Below, one piece after another: positions 16,637 to 24,613 of a stretch of 51,358 nucleotides of DNA. Numbering within the stretch: position 1 is the first letter of the stretch; each line of letters begins with the position of its first letter. The DNA is taken from the NCBI GenBank assembly GCA_035536935.1, contig DATLNC010000111.1, positions 1-51,358 on the forward strand, given 5' to 3'. The notes under the pieces are model-generated. The model ran no database searches. It had not been told where the DNA came from and was given only the letters and a program-made list of their open reading frames with translations. Source of the stretch: DATMER01 sp035536935 (GTDB taxonomy: Bacteria > Acidobacteriota > Thermoanaerobaculia > Multivoradales > UBA5704). Both the position numbers and the translations under genes were made by a program.

Positions 16637-17416
16637 TTAAAGAGCCGGCAGCTCGAAAGTGAGGGAGGCCCAGAGGCTCTCCCATTCGGCCCCACTCCCC
16701 TCGGGGGCGGGAACCATGTGGACGACCTTGACCAGCCAGAGGCCGGGACGGTCGAGCACCAGCGAAGCCCGGCCGCCAACCGTCCTTGCCGAGACCTTGG
16801 CGCCAGGGGACGCCATCCCTATCACGAGGGCTCCATCCAGCGGCTTCCCGTGGTAGAGCAGGCTCAGGGGCAGCGCCTCCCCGGGCTTCAGGGCATAAGG
16901 GTTCTTTTCCGGCACCAGCTCCAGCTCGAGGCCGAGCACCCGGTCGTATCCCGACGAGCCTTTGCCGACCTGGAGCAGGGATTTCGCGCACCGCGAGTAG
17001 ATCTCCTTGATTGGGCCTGCGCCCCTCCGGAGCTGGCGGATGCGCTCCAGTCCCTCCTCGCCGAGATAGGCGTCGAACTTGGGGCCGGTCTGCTCCACAG
17101 AGGCATGGTTGCTGTCGTAGACCACCCAGTGGATGCCCGGTTTCGCCGGCAGGACCCAGCCGGCCGGATCGACTCCAGGCAGCCCCGGCACCGCAAGCTC
17201 TCCGGAAGGTCCCACCACCGCGAAGCGCTCGATCCGGGCAGGGTCCCGCGGCATGGGGTCTCCCTTGAGGTGCTCGCCGACCCGCAACCTGATCGCAACC
17301 CGGGCACCCGGCGCCGGCCGGAAGCTCGACGGCTCGATCCAGAAGTCGTGCCCCAGGACGGCGGATGCGGCCAGGAGGCCCACAAAGGCGAAGCTCGCGG
17401 CTCTGAGCAATGGCAT
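16637..17416 (-). CDS. Secreted DUF4198-family protein
   Basis: This 259-residue protein has a signal peptide (MPLLRAASFAFVGLLAASAVLG) ahead of HDFWIEPSSFRPAPG, the typical opening of DUF4198 proteins. These are periplasmic beta-rich proteins often linked to nickel or cobalt uptake or to unknown roles. The rest alternates beta-strand-like segments, including HWVVYDSNHASVE and PLSLLYHGKPLDGALV, the latter resembling a carboxypeptidase-regulatory-like fold. GGAG lies about 8 bases before the ATG. It follows the DUF4331 gene after 58 bp, with a strong hairpin between them. No metal-transport genes lie beside it, so no substrate is proposed. Confidence 0.82.
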   Translation of the reverse strand: MPLLRAASFAFVGLLAASAVLGHDFWIEPSSFRPAPGARVAIRLRVGEHLKGDPMPRDPARIERFAVVGPSGELAVPGLPGVDPAGWVLPAKPGIHWVVYDSNHASVEQTGPKFDAYLGEEGLERIRQLRRGAGPIKEIYSRCAKSLLQVGKGSSGYDRVLGLELELVPEKNPYALKPGEALPLSLLYHGKPLDGALVIGMASPGAKVSARTVGGRASLVLDRPGLWLVKVVHMVPAPEGSGAEWESLWASLTFELPAL

Positions 17417-17439
17417 GTGTCTTTCTCCAGAAGGACGAA

Positions 17440-17463
17440 GGGGGCGGGGAGTGCCCCGCCCCC
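17440..17463. repeat. Perfect 10-bp inverted repeat between DUF4331 and DUF4198 genes
   Basis: GGGGGCGGGG (17440-17449) and CCCCGCCCCC (17454-17463) form a 10-bp all-GC stem with the loop AGTG. It lies 12 bases after the DUF4331 stop and 23 bases before the DUF4198 start on the minus strand. No T-run follows in either direction, so it is more likely an mRNA-stabilising or processing hairpin than an intrinsic terminator. Confidence 0.75.
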
Positions 17464-17474
17464 GGTCATCATCG

Positions 17475-18971
17475 TCAATCGACGCCGTTCGGGCCGTTGG
17501 GAGAGCCCGGCAGCGGGTCGCGCAGGTAGGGGAAGGTGTTGTCGAACTGGCTGACATCCTGGAGCGTCCCGTCGGTGAACGGCAGGTTGCCCGAGGGCGC
17601 GTCGGAGGGATTGCAGAAGACGCCCGGAAGAGCATGGCAGAGCGCACCCATGGCCACCCGCAGCTCGATGTCCACCACGTCGTCGCCGGGCCGGCGGCCG
17701 TTCGGGAAGCCGGCGTTGTCGCCGCCGAGCACGCCGAGGTTGTTCTGCGATCCCGCAGGAGTCGGCGCGATCGAAGTGTTGAGCCGCTGCATCTCATGCG
17801 GCTTTCCGTCGGAGAGGAAGTTCACCCCCGCGAGCCCGGTCGCGAACGTCGCCACCAGGTCGGTACGCGGGAAATTGTTCGGCGCCTGCACCGGGAACAG
17901 GAGCTGAAGGATCTCGGGCAGGGTCGGGTTCGTGATGTATTTAGCCAGCGCAGCGTCGCCCTGGGGAGTCGCGGCGTTGAACAGGTTCTTGTCCTTGATG
18001 CCGATCACGACCTCGTTGACCAGGGGCATGCCGAGCCGGGAGACCTGCACGAAGGCGCCGCCCTCGTTCGTCGGCTCCTTGAAAGTCGGCTTGCTCATCA
18101 AGCCGCGGTTGTTCGGCAGGGCGGAGGTCTGCCAGCCGCCGATGACCGGGCTGGCGGCGTTGCGCGTCAGGCAGGAGATTGGCACCTCGACCGCAAAGGT
18201 CGTGACGTTCTTGTCCTCCAGAGCGTTCGGCTCCGCGTCGCGGGCTCCGAGCGGGTTCAGGTTGACCAGGTCGAAGATCTCGCCGACGTTGACGGCGAAG
18301 GGCTCCTTGCGCTGACCGACGAAGACCCGGCCGTCCCCGGCGTCACAGCCGGGCATGTCGAAGTCGAAGACGAAGTTGGCGGAGTAGGTATTGTAATCGG
18401 GGATCGACTTCTGGCCGACGTTGTCGGCCGGCTTCGGGAAGCGGCTGTTCGGGAAGGTCGGATTCGTGACAAACCCCTTGTTGCCCTTGGGGTTGTTCGA
18501 AACCCGCCCCCGGGTCACGGCGAGCCTGTAGCTCTCGAGGATGTTCAGGTTCGGCGACCGGCCCTCGGGGGTTTCCGCGATCGGGCCGATGTTGTACAGG
18601 GGCACCGAGACGTTCTGGCCGTTGACCGGCACCGTGAGGTCCCTGAGCTGCACCGCCATGCTGAACTCGAAGGTGATGTCCTCGACTCCGTCACCGGTGT
18701 TGTCGATGTGGATGCGATAGCGGGCATCAGGATCGAGGAAGAAGTAGTTGGGCCCTCCGAACGGATCCTGGAAGGGATAGTAGTCCGCAATCAGCGTGAC
18801 GTAGTCGCCACGGCCGGATTCATAGCTGCGGAACATGTAGAAGTCTGTGCTGTCCACCTTCGGCATCTCCGTGATGCCCGGGGCTTCACGGTGGCTGGAG
18901 GCGTTGACCGGGAACGTAGCGAGGCTCATGGCGGCAGCCAGGGCCAGGGCGAAAACAACTCTCTTCCTCAT
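17475..18971 (-). CDS. Secreted DUF4331-family protein
   Basis: This 498-residue exported protein has a signal peptide (MRKRVVFALALAAAMSLATF to about residue 24) and then SSHREAPGITEMPKVDSTDF, the signature start of DUF4331. Family members also share the DFYMFRSYE region, PFGGPNYFFLDPDARY and repeated FxFDF-type strands, all visible here. The family has no established function; the fold is expected to be an extracellular beta structure. A strong AGAGGAG Shine-Dalgarno precedes the ATG. Only two cysteine pairs are seen, near the centre and the C-terminus. It is divergent from rph across 111 bp and is followed by the DUF4198 gene. Confidence 0.88.
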   Translation of the reverse strand: MRKRVVFALALAAAMSLATFPVNASSHREAPGITEMPKVDSTDFYMFRSYESGRGDYVTLIADYYPFQDPFGGPNYFFLDPDARYRIHIDNTGDGVEDITFEFSMAVQLRDLTVPVNGQNVSVPLYNIGPIAETPEGRSPNLNILESYRLAVTRGRVSNNPKGNKGFVTNPTFPNSRFPKPADNVGQKSIPDYNTYSANFVFDFDMPGCDAGDGRVFVGQRKEPFAVNVGEIFDLVNLNPLGARDAEPNALEDKNVTTFAVEVPISCLTRNAASPVIGGWQTSALPNNRGLMSKPTFKEPTNEGGAFVQVSRLGMPLVNEVVIGIKDKNLFNAATPQGDAALAKYITNPTLPEILQLLFPVQAPNNFPRTDLVATFATGLAGVNFLSDGKPHEMQRLNTSIAPTPAGSQNNLGVLGGDNAGFPNGRRPGDDVVDIELRVAMGALCHALPGVFCNPSDAPSGNLPFTDGTLQDVSQFDNTFPYLRDPLPGSPNGPNGVD

Positions 18972-19082
18972 CTCATCTCCTCTGCTGAAAAGCGGTCTTG
19001 CTGTTTGAAGAGCTGGGAGGCTCCCCTTCTCACAGAGGGTTACGGAGCCGTCCACCGGCTGGATGAATGGAAAGGCACTAGA

Positions 19083-19907
19083 ATGCGCCGCATGACTGAG
19101 AAAAGACGCCCCGACGGCCGTGCCGCCGACGCCCTCCGCCCTGTCCGCATCACTCCCGGCGCGCTCAAGTTCGCCGAAGGCTCCGTCCTGATCGAGGTCG
19201 GCGACACGCGGGTCCTGTGCGCCGCGAGCGTCGAGGGGCGGGTTCCCCACTTCCTCAAGGACAAGGGCCAGGGCTGGGTCACGGCCGAGTACTCGATGCT
19301 CCCGCGCGCCACGCACACCCGCAACACGCGCGAAGTCTCCCAGGGCCGCCCCTCCGGCCGCACCTCGGAGATCCAGCGCCTGATCGGCCGCAGCCTGCGC
19401 GCCGCCATCGACATGACCGCCATGCCCGACCGCACGCTCACCCTCGACTGCGACGTGCTCCAGGCGGACGGCGGCACCCGCACCGCGGCGATCACCGGCG
19501 CCTGGGTGGCCGCCAACCTCGCCCTGGCGCGGCTCCTCCTCACCGGCGACATCTCCGAGTGGCCCGTCCGCGACCAGGTCGCCGCCGTCTCCGTGGGGAT
19601 CGTGGGCGGCGTGCCGCTGCTCGATCTCGAATATATGGAAGACCAGGGGGCCGAAGTGGATATGAACGTGGTCGCCACGGCCGGCGGATCGGTGGTGGAG
19701 ATCCAGGGCACGGGAGAGAAGCGCAGCTTCCGCCGGGAGGAGATGGACGCCCTCGTGGATCTGGCTTTCAAAGGTATCGGCGAGCTGGCCGAGATCCAGA
19801 AAGCGGTCCTCGAGCCCACCATGGAGGAAGTCCGGGACGTGCTCGCCCGGGGCCGCCGCCGCCAGGCGCCGGCGAAATCGGAAAAGGATCTCTGGGGACG
19901 GCCCTAG
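19083..19907 (+). CDS. rph: Ribonuclease PH
   Basis: This 274-residue phosphorolytic 3'-exoribonuclease trims tRNA precursors. Conserved blocks follow the family order: RRPDGRAADALRPVRI, VLIEVGDTRVLCAASVE, GWVTAEYSMLPRATHTR, RTSEIQRLIGRSLRAA (active-site Arg-rich loop), LTLDCDVLQADGGTRTAAI and LDLEYMEDQGAEVDMN with the catalytic acidic residues. AAAGG lies 7 bases before the ATG at 19083; a second in-frame ATG is at 19092. A Lys/Arg/Ala-rich tail of about 20 residues extends past the usual end. The stop overlaps the convergent KTSC gene by four bases. Confidence 0.96.
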   Translation: MRRMTEKRRPDGRAADALRPVRITPGALKFAEGSVLIEVGDTRVLCAASVEGRVPHFLKDKGQGWVTAEYSMLPRATHTRNTREVSQGRPSGRTSEIQRLIGRSLRAAIDMTAMPDRTLTLDCDVLQADGGTRTAAITGAWVAANLALARLLLTGDISEWPVRDQVAAVSVGIVGGVPLLDLEYMEDQGAEVDMNVVATAGGSVVEIQGTGEKRSFRREEMDALVDLAFKGIGELAEIQKAVLEPTMEEVRDVLARGRRRQAPAKSEKDLWGRP

Positions 19908-20113
19908 CGTTTTTCCGACCGGTACTGACCCCGGATCTGCTCCGACACGAACCGCCCCTTCGACTCCGCGGACATCAGGGCCGTGTAGACCTTCCGCGGC
20001 ACCTCGTAATAGTCGTAGACCCCTCCGCTGCTGAATTCCAGCTCCAGCACCTTCGCCTTCGGGTCGTACCCGACCGACGAGATCGCCGACGACGAGACAA
20101 GGCTTCTCCGCAT
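19904..20113 (-). CDS. Small KTSC-domain protein
   Basis: This 69-residue protein matches the KTSC domain. SSAISSVGYDPKAKVLELEF is followed by GGVYDYYEVPRKVYTALMSA and SKGRFVSEQIRGQY, which is the full extent of the family. KTSC proteins are small, cytosolic and of unknown function, sometimes fused to nucleic-acid enzymes. The last block resembles the family consensus (SxGxYFNxxIRxxY) without the usual FN. A GGAG lies nine bases before the ATG. It converges on rph with a four-base overlap. No partner gene suggests a role. Confidence 0.8.
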   Translation of the reverse strand: MRRSLVSSSAISSVGYDPKAKVLELEFSSGGVYDYYEVPRKVYTALMSAESKGRFVSEQIRGQYRSEKR

Positions 20114-20219
20114 CCGGCCAAGCTCCGGAGTTTCGTCGAGGGAGCACGGAATGCTCCCTCGTCATGTCTACCGGAGAGTAGAGTCTGCAAGGAGAGTACC
20201 AGCCTGTAGCGGAGAGACG

Positions 20220-20254
20220 AAAAAGAAAACGGCCGCCGGAGTCGGCGGCCGTTT
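20220..20254 (-). terminator. Intrinsic terminator of the DUF1573 gene
   Basis: AAACGGCCGCC (20227-20237) and GGCGGCCGTTT (20244-20254) form an 11-bp stem with a six-base loop. Read on the minus strand, the stem is followed by a T-rich run (TTTTCTTTTT, down to 20220). It begins 25 bases after the stop of the DUF1573 gene, the right position and polarity for rho-independent termination. Confidence 0.88.
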
Positions 20255-20278
20255 CTCAGAAAGCGATGGAGCTTCGGA

Positions 20279-21304
20279 TCAGATCACATTCCCTTTGAGC
20301 TGGACCTCGATCCAGGGCACCTTCTTGCTGTCCGTGGTGAGGGTGAGCTTGCCGTTGACCGGACCCTTGCGCGCCTCGGGCTGGAAGGTGACCTGCACCG
20401 TATACTCGCGTCCCTCCTGCACGGGCTCGATCTTGGCGTTGATGCCCTGGACGTCGCCGGCGATGCTGGTCAGCTTGATGGGCTCGGTGGCGAAGTTCCG
20501 CACGTTGAGCGAGAACCTCACCGGGTTCGTGCCACTCACCTGGCCCATGTCGACGATCGGCGGCGTGACCGCCACCATCGGCCGGACGAAGCCGGAGATC
20601 GGGACCTGCACCAGCTTCTGCTTCGGGTGATTGGTGTGGATCTTGACCGGCTCGGACAGGGCGCCGATCGGCGCGTCGTTGCTGAGATGGATCTCGACCT
20701 TCCACTGCTGCTGGTCCGCGTTCTCCGCGAGACGCTCCTCCGGCTTGGCCTCCCAGTAGCGGACCTTGAGGAACGGGTACGGGGACTCGACCTTCACGAT
20801 CTCGAGCGGCGTCTTGTCCGGGGTCCAGAGGGTCTGGACGATCTTCCCCTCCTTCTCCTCGCCCTGGACCGTGATGAAGCGCGCGTAGCCCGGCTTCATC
20901 TTGATGAACTGGCCGACATCGGCGCGGACCGTCAGCTCGATCGTGGGCGCATCCGGATCGTTCGTGTACACGGTCACGCCCTTGGCGGTGGGACCGTTGA
21001 AGCTCTTCGTATCGACGGTCACCCGCACCTTGCCGGTCTTGCCGGGAGCGATCACCTTGTCGAAATCCGCAACCGTGCAGCCGCAGGCCGCCCGGACCTC
21101 CCGCAGCTCCAGCGGGGCATTCCCGTCGTTGCTGATCACGAACTCATGGGTCGCCATATCTCCCTTGGCCACGAAGCCGACATCCTTGATCGGCTCGACG
21201 GCCACGGCCTTGGGTTTGCCCGCCGCGCCCTGCGCGATAAGGGTCGCCGCAGCCAGAAGGACGCAGCAGAGTGCCAAATTGACGGTCTTCAGGTGACGGT
21301 TCAT
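20279..21304 (-). CDS. Secreted DUF1573-domain protein
   Basis: This 341-residue exported protein has a signal peptide (MNRHLKTVNLALCCVLLAAA to about residue 26). A DUF1573/ASPM-SPD-2-Hydin-like immunoglobulin module follows, with GDMATHEFVISNDGNAPLEL, RAACGCTVADFDKVIAPG and VTVYTNDPDAPTIEL. The CGC pair in the first module is typical of DUF1573. Further Ig-like segments fill residues 150-341. AAAGGAG precedes the ATG by 8 bases. It stands alone between a divergent mpl promoter region and its own terminator. A structural periplasmic role is likely but unproven. Confidence 0.85.
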   Translation of the reverse strand: MNRHLKTVNLALCCVLLAAATLIAQGAAGKPKAVAVEPIKDVGFVAKGDMATHEFVISNDGNAPLELREVRAACGCTVADFDKVIAPGKTGKVRVTVDTKSFNGPTAKGVTVYTNDPDAPTIELTVRADVGQFIKMKPGYARFITVQGEEKEGKIVQTLWTPDKTPLEIVKVESPYPFLKVRYWEAKPEERLAENADQQQWKVEIHLSNDAPIGALSEPVKIHTNHPKQKLVQVPISGFVRPMVAVTPPIVDMGQVSGTNPVRFSLNVRNFATEPIKLTSIAGDVQGINAKIEPVQEGREYTVQVTFQPEARKGPVNGKLTLTTDSKKVPWIEVQLKGNVI

Positions 21305-21384
21305 ACGGACGGCTCCTTTGAAACAGTTCGCTCGGATGCTCAGAATGCTACACTCTGGCGCCCGAAAACAAGAGAACACACGAC

Positions 21385-22791
21385 GTGAATTCCCCACAGC
21401 TCGACATCTACTTCATGGCCATAGGTGGTACCGGGATGGCTCCGCTCGCCTGCCTTCTGCAAGAGCAGGGCCATAGGGTGCGGGGGACCGATGGTCCCCT
21501 CTACCCGCCGATGAGCACGCTCCTGGAGCGCGCCGGTATCCATCCCCAGGTCGGGTACGACCCCGCCCACTTCGAAACCCGTCCCGACCTCGTGATCGTG
21601 GGCAACGCGATCCATCGCAACAACGCCGAGGCGGTCGAGGCCGAGCGCCTGGGCCTGCCCGTGCTCTCGATGCCCCAGGCCCTGGCCCGCTTCTTCCTCT
21701 CCCGCCACCGGTCGCTCGTGGTGTCCGGAACGCACGGCAAGACCACCACGACCGCTCTCGCGGCCTGGGTCTACACCGCCTGCGGCGCCGACCCTGGCTA
21801 CCTGATCGGCGGCGCCCCCCTCGATCTCCCGGCGAGCTTCCACGACGGCGCCGGCCAGCGCTTCGTGATCGAGGGGGACGAGTACAACGCGGCCTACTTC
21901 GACCGCGGCCCCAAGTTCCTCCACTACATGCCGGACACGCTCATCCTGACCAGCGTCGAGTACGATCACGCCGACCTCTATCCCAGCCCCGAGGTCCTCT
22001 GGGACGCCTACTCGCAGCTCCTGCGCCTGCTCCCGGAAACCGGCCTGCTGGTCGCCTGCGGCGACGATCCCAAGGTCCGGGAGCTGGCCGCCCAGGCCCC
22101 CTGCCGCGTCCTCTTCTATGGACTCGACCCGTCCAACGAGCTCCACCCCGAGGGGGAGATCGAAGCTTGCCCGGAGGGGAGCCGCTTCCGGGTTGCCGAT
22201 GTGGAAGAGGGAGGGGTGGATGTCCTGCTTCCGATGGCGGGAGCCCACAATGTCTCCAACTGCCTGGGGGTCTGGGCCGCGGCCCGGCACGACGGGCTCC
22301 CGGCCGCGGACGTGGTCTCCGCCCTGGCCCGCTTCCATGGCGTCAAGCGCCGCCTGGAGGACCTGGGCACGGCCCGCGGCGTCACCGTGGTGGACGACTT
22401 CGCCCATCATCCGACCGCGGTGGACAAGACCCTGACCGCCCTGCGTCAGCGCTATCCCGAGCGCCGTCTGGTGGTCCTCTTCGAGCCCCGCAGCCTGACC
22501 GCGGGCCGCGGCTTCTTCTACGAGCCCTACCGGGATGCCTTTGCCAAAGCCGACCGGGTGCTCCTCGCCCCCATCTTCCACGAAGGCCGCCTGAGCCCCG
22601 AAGAGCGGCTCGACTTCCACTCCCTGGCCGAAGAGATTTCCACCGCCGGAGTCCCCACCACCATGGGAGCCGATACGGCCGACCTCCTGAGGATCGCTCT
22701 CGAGGAGGCCCGCGAAGGAGACGTTCTCGTCACCATGTCCTCGGGCTCGTTCGACGGGATGCCCTACAAGCTTTACGACGGGCTCAAATAG
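21385..22791 (+). CDS. mpl: UDP-N-acetylmuramate:L-alanyl-gamma-D-glutamyl-meso-DAP ligase
   Basis: This 468-residue Mur-ligase-family enzyme reattaches recovered murein tripeptide to UDP-MurNAc, a Gram-negative recycling step. The N-terminal Rossmann part reads IYFMAIGGTGMAPLACLLQE. The ATP site is VVSGTHGKTTTTALAAW, and the central domain has IEGDEYNAAYFDRGPKFLHY, characteristic of Mpl rather than MurC. VDDFAHHPTAV and LVVLFEPRSLTAGRGFF mark the C-terminal domain. The start is GTG at 21385, close to the usual family length (about 457). It is transcribed away from the DUF1573 gene. Confidence 0.94.
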   Translation: MNSPQLDIYFMAIGGTGMAPLACLLQEQGHRVRGTDGPLYPPMSTLLERAGIHPQVGYDPAHFETRPDLVIVGNAIHRNNAEAVEAERLGLPVLSMPQALARFFLSRHRSLVVSGTHGKTTTTALAAWVYTACGADPGYLIGGAPLDLPASFHDGAGQRFVIEGDEYNAAYFDRGPKFLHYMPDTLILTSVEYDHADLYPSPEVLWDAYSQLLRLLPETGLLVACGDDPKVRELAAQAPCRVLFYGLDPSNELHPEGEIEACPEGSRFRVADVEEGGVDVLLPMAGAHNVSNCLGVWAAARHDGLPAADVVSALARFHGVKRRLEDLGTARGVTVVDDFAHHPTAVDKTLTALRQRYPERRLVVLFEPRSLTAGRGFFYEPYRDAFAKADRVLLAPIFHEGRLSPEERLDFHSLAEEISTAGVPTTMGADTADLLRIALEEAREGDVLVTMSSGSFDGMPYKLYDGLK

Positions 22792-22880
22792 TCAGTCGCC
22801 GGCACGCCAGGCGACCACCAGCGGACGTCCGGGCATCGTGTACACCGCCACAACGGCTAGAATGTACGGGGAGACGCGAC

Positions 22881-23162
22881 ATGAACAAAACCATTCGAGC
22901 CACCGACCTGGAGCACAATGTGCGTTCCGTTTTGCGCGAGGTCGCCGAAAGCCACGTCTCCTGCGTGGTCACGGAGAAGGACGAGCCCGAGGCCGTCCTC
23001 GTTCCCTATGACGAGTACCTGAGATTCCAGAGGTTTCAGCGGGAACGGGTCTGCGAGCGCATCGAGCGCCTGCGTACGCGCATGGCGGAGCACAATACCG
23101 GCCGCATTGACGAGGAAATCTCGGCAGACATCGAGGAGGCTCGCCGGGAAATCGCCGGATGA
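22881..23162 (+). CDS. Phd/YefM-type antitoxin
   Basis: This 93-residue protein has the Phd/YefM N-terminal DNA-binding fold (RATDLEHNVRSVLREVAES and VVTEKDEPEAVLVPYDEYLR). An extended Arg/Glu-rich helical C-terminus (about 55-93) would wrap the toxin. GGGGAG lies 7 bases before the ATG. The stop overlaps the toxin start (ATGATG), the usual coupled layout. The toxin is broken, so this gene survives as an orphan antitoxin. It could still repress its own promoter or neutralise a related PIN toxin elsewhere. Confidence 0.88.
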   Translation: MNKTIRATDLEHNVRSVLREVAESHVSCVVTEKDEPEAVLVPYDEYLRFQRFQRERVCERIERLRTRMAEHNTGRIDEEISADIEEARREIAG

Positions 23163-23399
23163 TGCGTGCCGTCATTGACACGAACATCCTCGTCCGTTCC
23201 ATCCTGAATCCCAAAGGTCCCACGGGCCGGCTCCTGGAAGAGCTGAGGGCCGGCCGGTTTCGCCTGCTCTACTCTGAGCTGCTCCTCGAAGAGCTCGCCG
23301 GCGTCCTGGCCCGCCCCCGCTTCCGCGATGCTTGACCCCTTCGAGGGAATCCGCATTCTTGGCCTGCCTGACTTCCTCACCCGCCTGCGAGCAGGCTGA
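23159..23399 (+). pseudogene. PIN-domain toxin with internal deletion and frameshift
   Basis: The frame from ATG 23159/23162 encodes a convincing PIN N-terminus (AVIDTNILVRSILNPKGPTG, with the first catalytic Asp) and continues through ELLLEELAGVLARPRFRDA. It stops at 23333-23335 after about 58 residues, whereas intact toxins have about 130-150. In the +1 frame directly after the stop lies LDPFEGIRILGLPDFLTRL, ending at TGA 23397-23399, which is how such PIN proteins normally end. About 70 codons with the other acidic active-site residues are therefore missing and the frame is shifted. The product should be inactive. Confidence 0.8.
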
Positions 23400-23405
23400 A
23401 CAAGC

Positions 23406-23648
23406 TCACCGCGGCCCGAGCTTTCCAAGCTCCCCTTCCAGGAAGCCCAGCGCCTGCTCGAGAGAAGCCCGGCGGACGTCCGACCGGGTCGTCTCCATCT
23501 CCTGCAGGATTCGCCTCCGCGACAGCTCCAGCCCCTCGCGCTTCTTCTTCAGCTCGCGCTGCTCGGGCGTGAGCGCTCCGCCCTGGTCCTCGCGCGAATC
23601 GGTGTTCTGCTGCGACTCGACGGACTTGCTCTCGAATCCGCGTGCCAT
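23406..23648 (-). CDS. Small conserved hypothetical protein, helical
   Basis: This 80-residue protein begins MARGFESKSVESQQ, an opening I associate with a short protein common in Acidobacteriota; that recollection is not a search result. The rest is strongly helical and charged. ALTPEQRELKKKREGLELSR is followed by Arg/Glu-rich heptads to the end (EQALGFLEGELGKL), so a coiled coil or helical hairpin is likely. No cysteines, signal peptide or membrane segment are present. An AGGA lies near the ATG. It faces the broken toxin gene from the opposite strand, only six bases from the remnant stop. Function unknown. Confidence 0.65.
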   Translation of the reverse strand: MARGFESKSVESQQNTDSREDQGGALTPEQRELKKKREGLELSRRRILQEMETTRSDVRRASLEQALGFLEGELGKLGPR

Positions 23649-23707
23649 GTCCTGATTGTAACGTTCTCCGGCCTCGCGACTCTCTACAGGTGAAGGAGGA
23701 CGATCCG

Positions 23708-23797
23708 ATGTCTGCGACACAACCAAACCTGAACCTGGAATCGCTCTACCGCCCCCTGTGGCTGACCTATGGGCTCGTCCCGCTCCTCGCGGGCTGA
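23708..23797 (+). CDS. 29-residue reading frame, probable gene remnant or leader peptide
   Basis: A near-perfect Shine-Dalgarno (GAAGGAGG at 23692-23699) stands eight bases before ATG 23708. The frame gives a peptide ending LYRPLWLTYGLVPLLAG and stops at 23795-23797, 27 bases before the ECF sigma gene. The C-terminal half resembles the first membrane helix of a small DoxX-like membrane protein family whose remaining helices are absent here. It is either a truncated gene that kept its ribosome-binding site or a translated leader for the sigma gene. Expression is not shown. Confidence 0.4.
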   Translation: MSATQPNLNLESLYRPLWLTYGLVPLLAG

Positions 23798-23824
23798 GCC
23801 GGGCGTAGACTGGGAGGCAGGACG

Positions 23825-24505
23825 ATGAGCCAGCCAGCCTTCCAACCGATCCTTGCGCCCTGCGCGCCCCCGACCCTCTCCGACGAGGAGGTCGTGGAGC
23901 GCGTGCTGGCGGGGGACGCCTCGCTCTTCGAGATCCTGATGCGGCGCTACAACCAGAGGCTCTTCCGCGTCTCACGGGCCATCCTCGCCGAAGACTCGGA
24001 GGCCGAGGACGTCATGCAGGAAGCCTACGTGCGGGCCTTCCGCGAGCTCGCCTCCTTCCGCGGCGAAGCCCGGTTCTCCACCTGGCTCACCCGGATCGCC
24101 TGCCACGAGGCGCTGGCCCGCGTCCGGAAGCGGCGGCGGCTGGTCCCCATTGGAGAAGGCGGCGGCGAGCCTCCGGAGCCTCCGTCGGAGAGCGCCGGTC
24201 CCGAGCGGGACATGGAGAACCGCGAGCTGCAGGCCGTCCTCCACGACGCCGTGGAAATCCTCCCCGACCCGTTGCGGGCCGTCTTCTGCCTGCGGGAAGT
24301 CGAAGGCCTCTCGACCGAGCAGACCGCCGACGCCCTCGGTCTATCGGTGGAAAACGTGAGAGTGCGCCTGCACCGGGCCAAGCGCAGCCTGCGGCAGACG
24401 CTCGACGAGCGCATCGGCCGCGAGGTCCGCCGCCTCTACCTCTTCGAAGCCCCGCGCTGCGACCGGATGGTCACCGCCGTCTTCGACCGTCTCGGGTTGC
24501 TCTAG
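23825..24505 (+). CDS. ECF-family RNA polymerase sigma factor
   Basis: This 226-residue sigma factor has region 2 at about residues 25-100 (LFEILMRRYNQRLFRVSRAI, DSEAEDVMQEAYVRAFREL and FSTWLTRIACHEALARVRKR). A Gly/Pro/Glu linker follows, then region 4 at about 130-185 (ILPDPLRAVFCLREVEGLST and LSVENVRVRLHRAKRSLRQ). A ~35-residue extension after region 4 ends with RCDRMVTAVFDRLGLL, a tail seen in RpoE-like factors of this kind. No anti-sigma gene is adjacent; the next gene encodes a secreted protein. A strongly initiated 29-codon frame sits just upstream. Confidence 0.93.
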   Translation: MSQPAFQPILAPCAPPTLSDEEVVERVLAGDASLFEILMRRYNQRLFRVSRAILAEDSEAEDVMQEAYVRAFRELASFRGEARFSTWLTRIACHEALARVRKRRRLVPIGEGGGEPPEPPSESAGPERDMENRELQAVLHDAVEILPDPLRAVFCLREVEGLSTEQTADALGLSVENVRVRLHRAKRSLRQTLDERIGREVRRLYLFEAPRCDRMVTAVFDRLGLL

Positions 24506-24613
24506 CAGGCTCTCCTTTTCGATCCAGCGGCACCCTGACTCTTTGATGGCCTGCCATGGACTTGGCACAGTCCTCGCTTACCGGCTAAACCAGCTGGTCT
24601 AAAGGAGACAATC

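Noticed and set aside
23332..23655. Plus-strand open frame after the toxin remnant
   Set aside because: It is in neither frame of the toxin remnant and runs antisense to the small MARGFESK protein, which has better codon pattern and family-like start.
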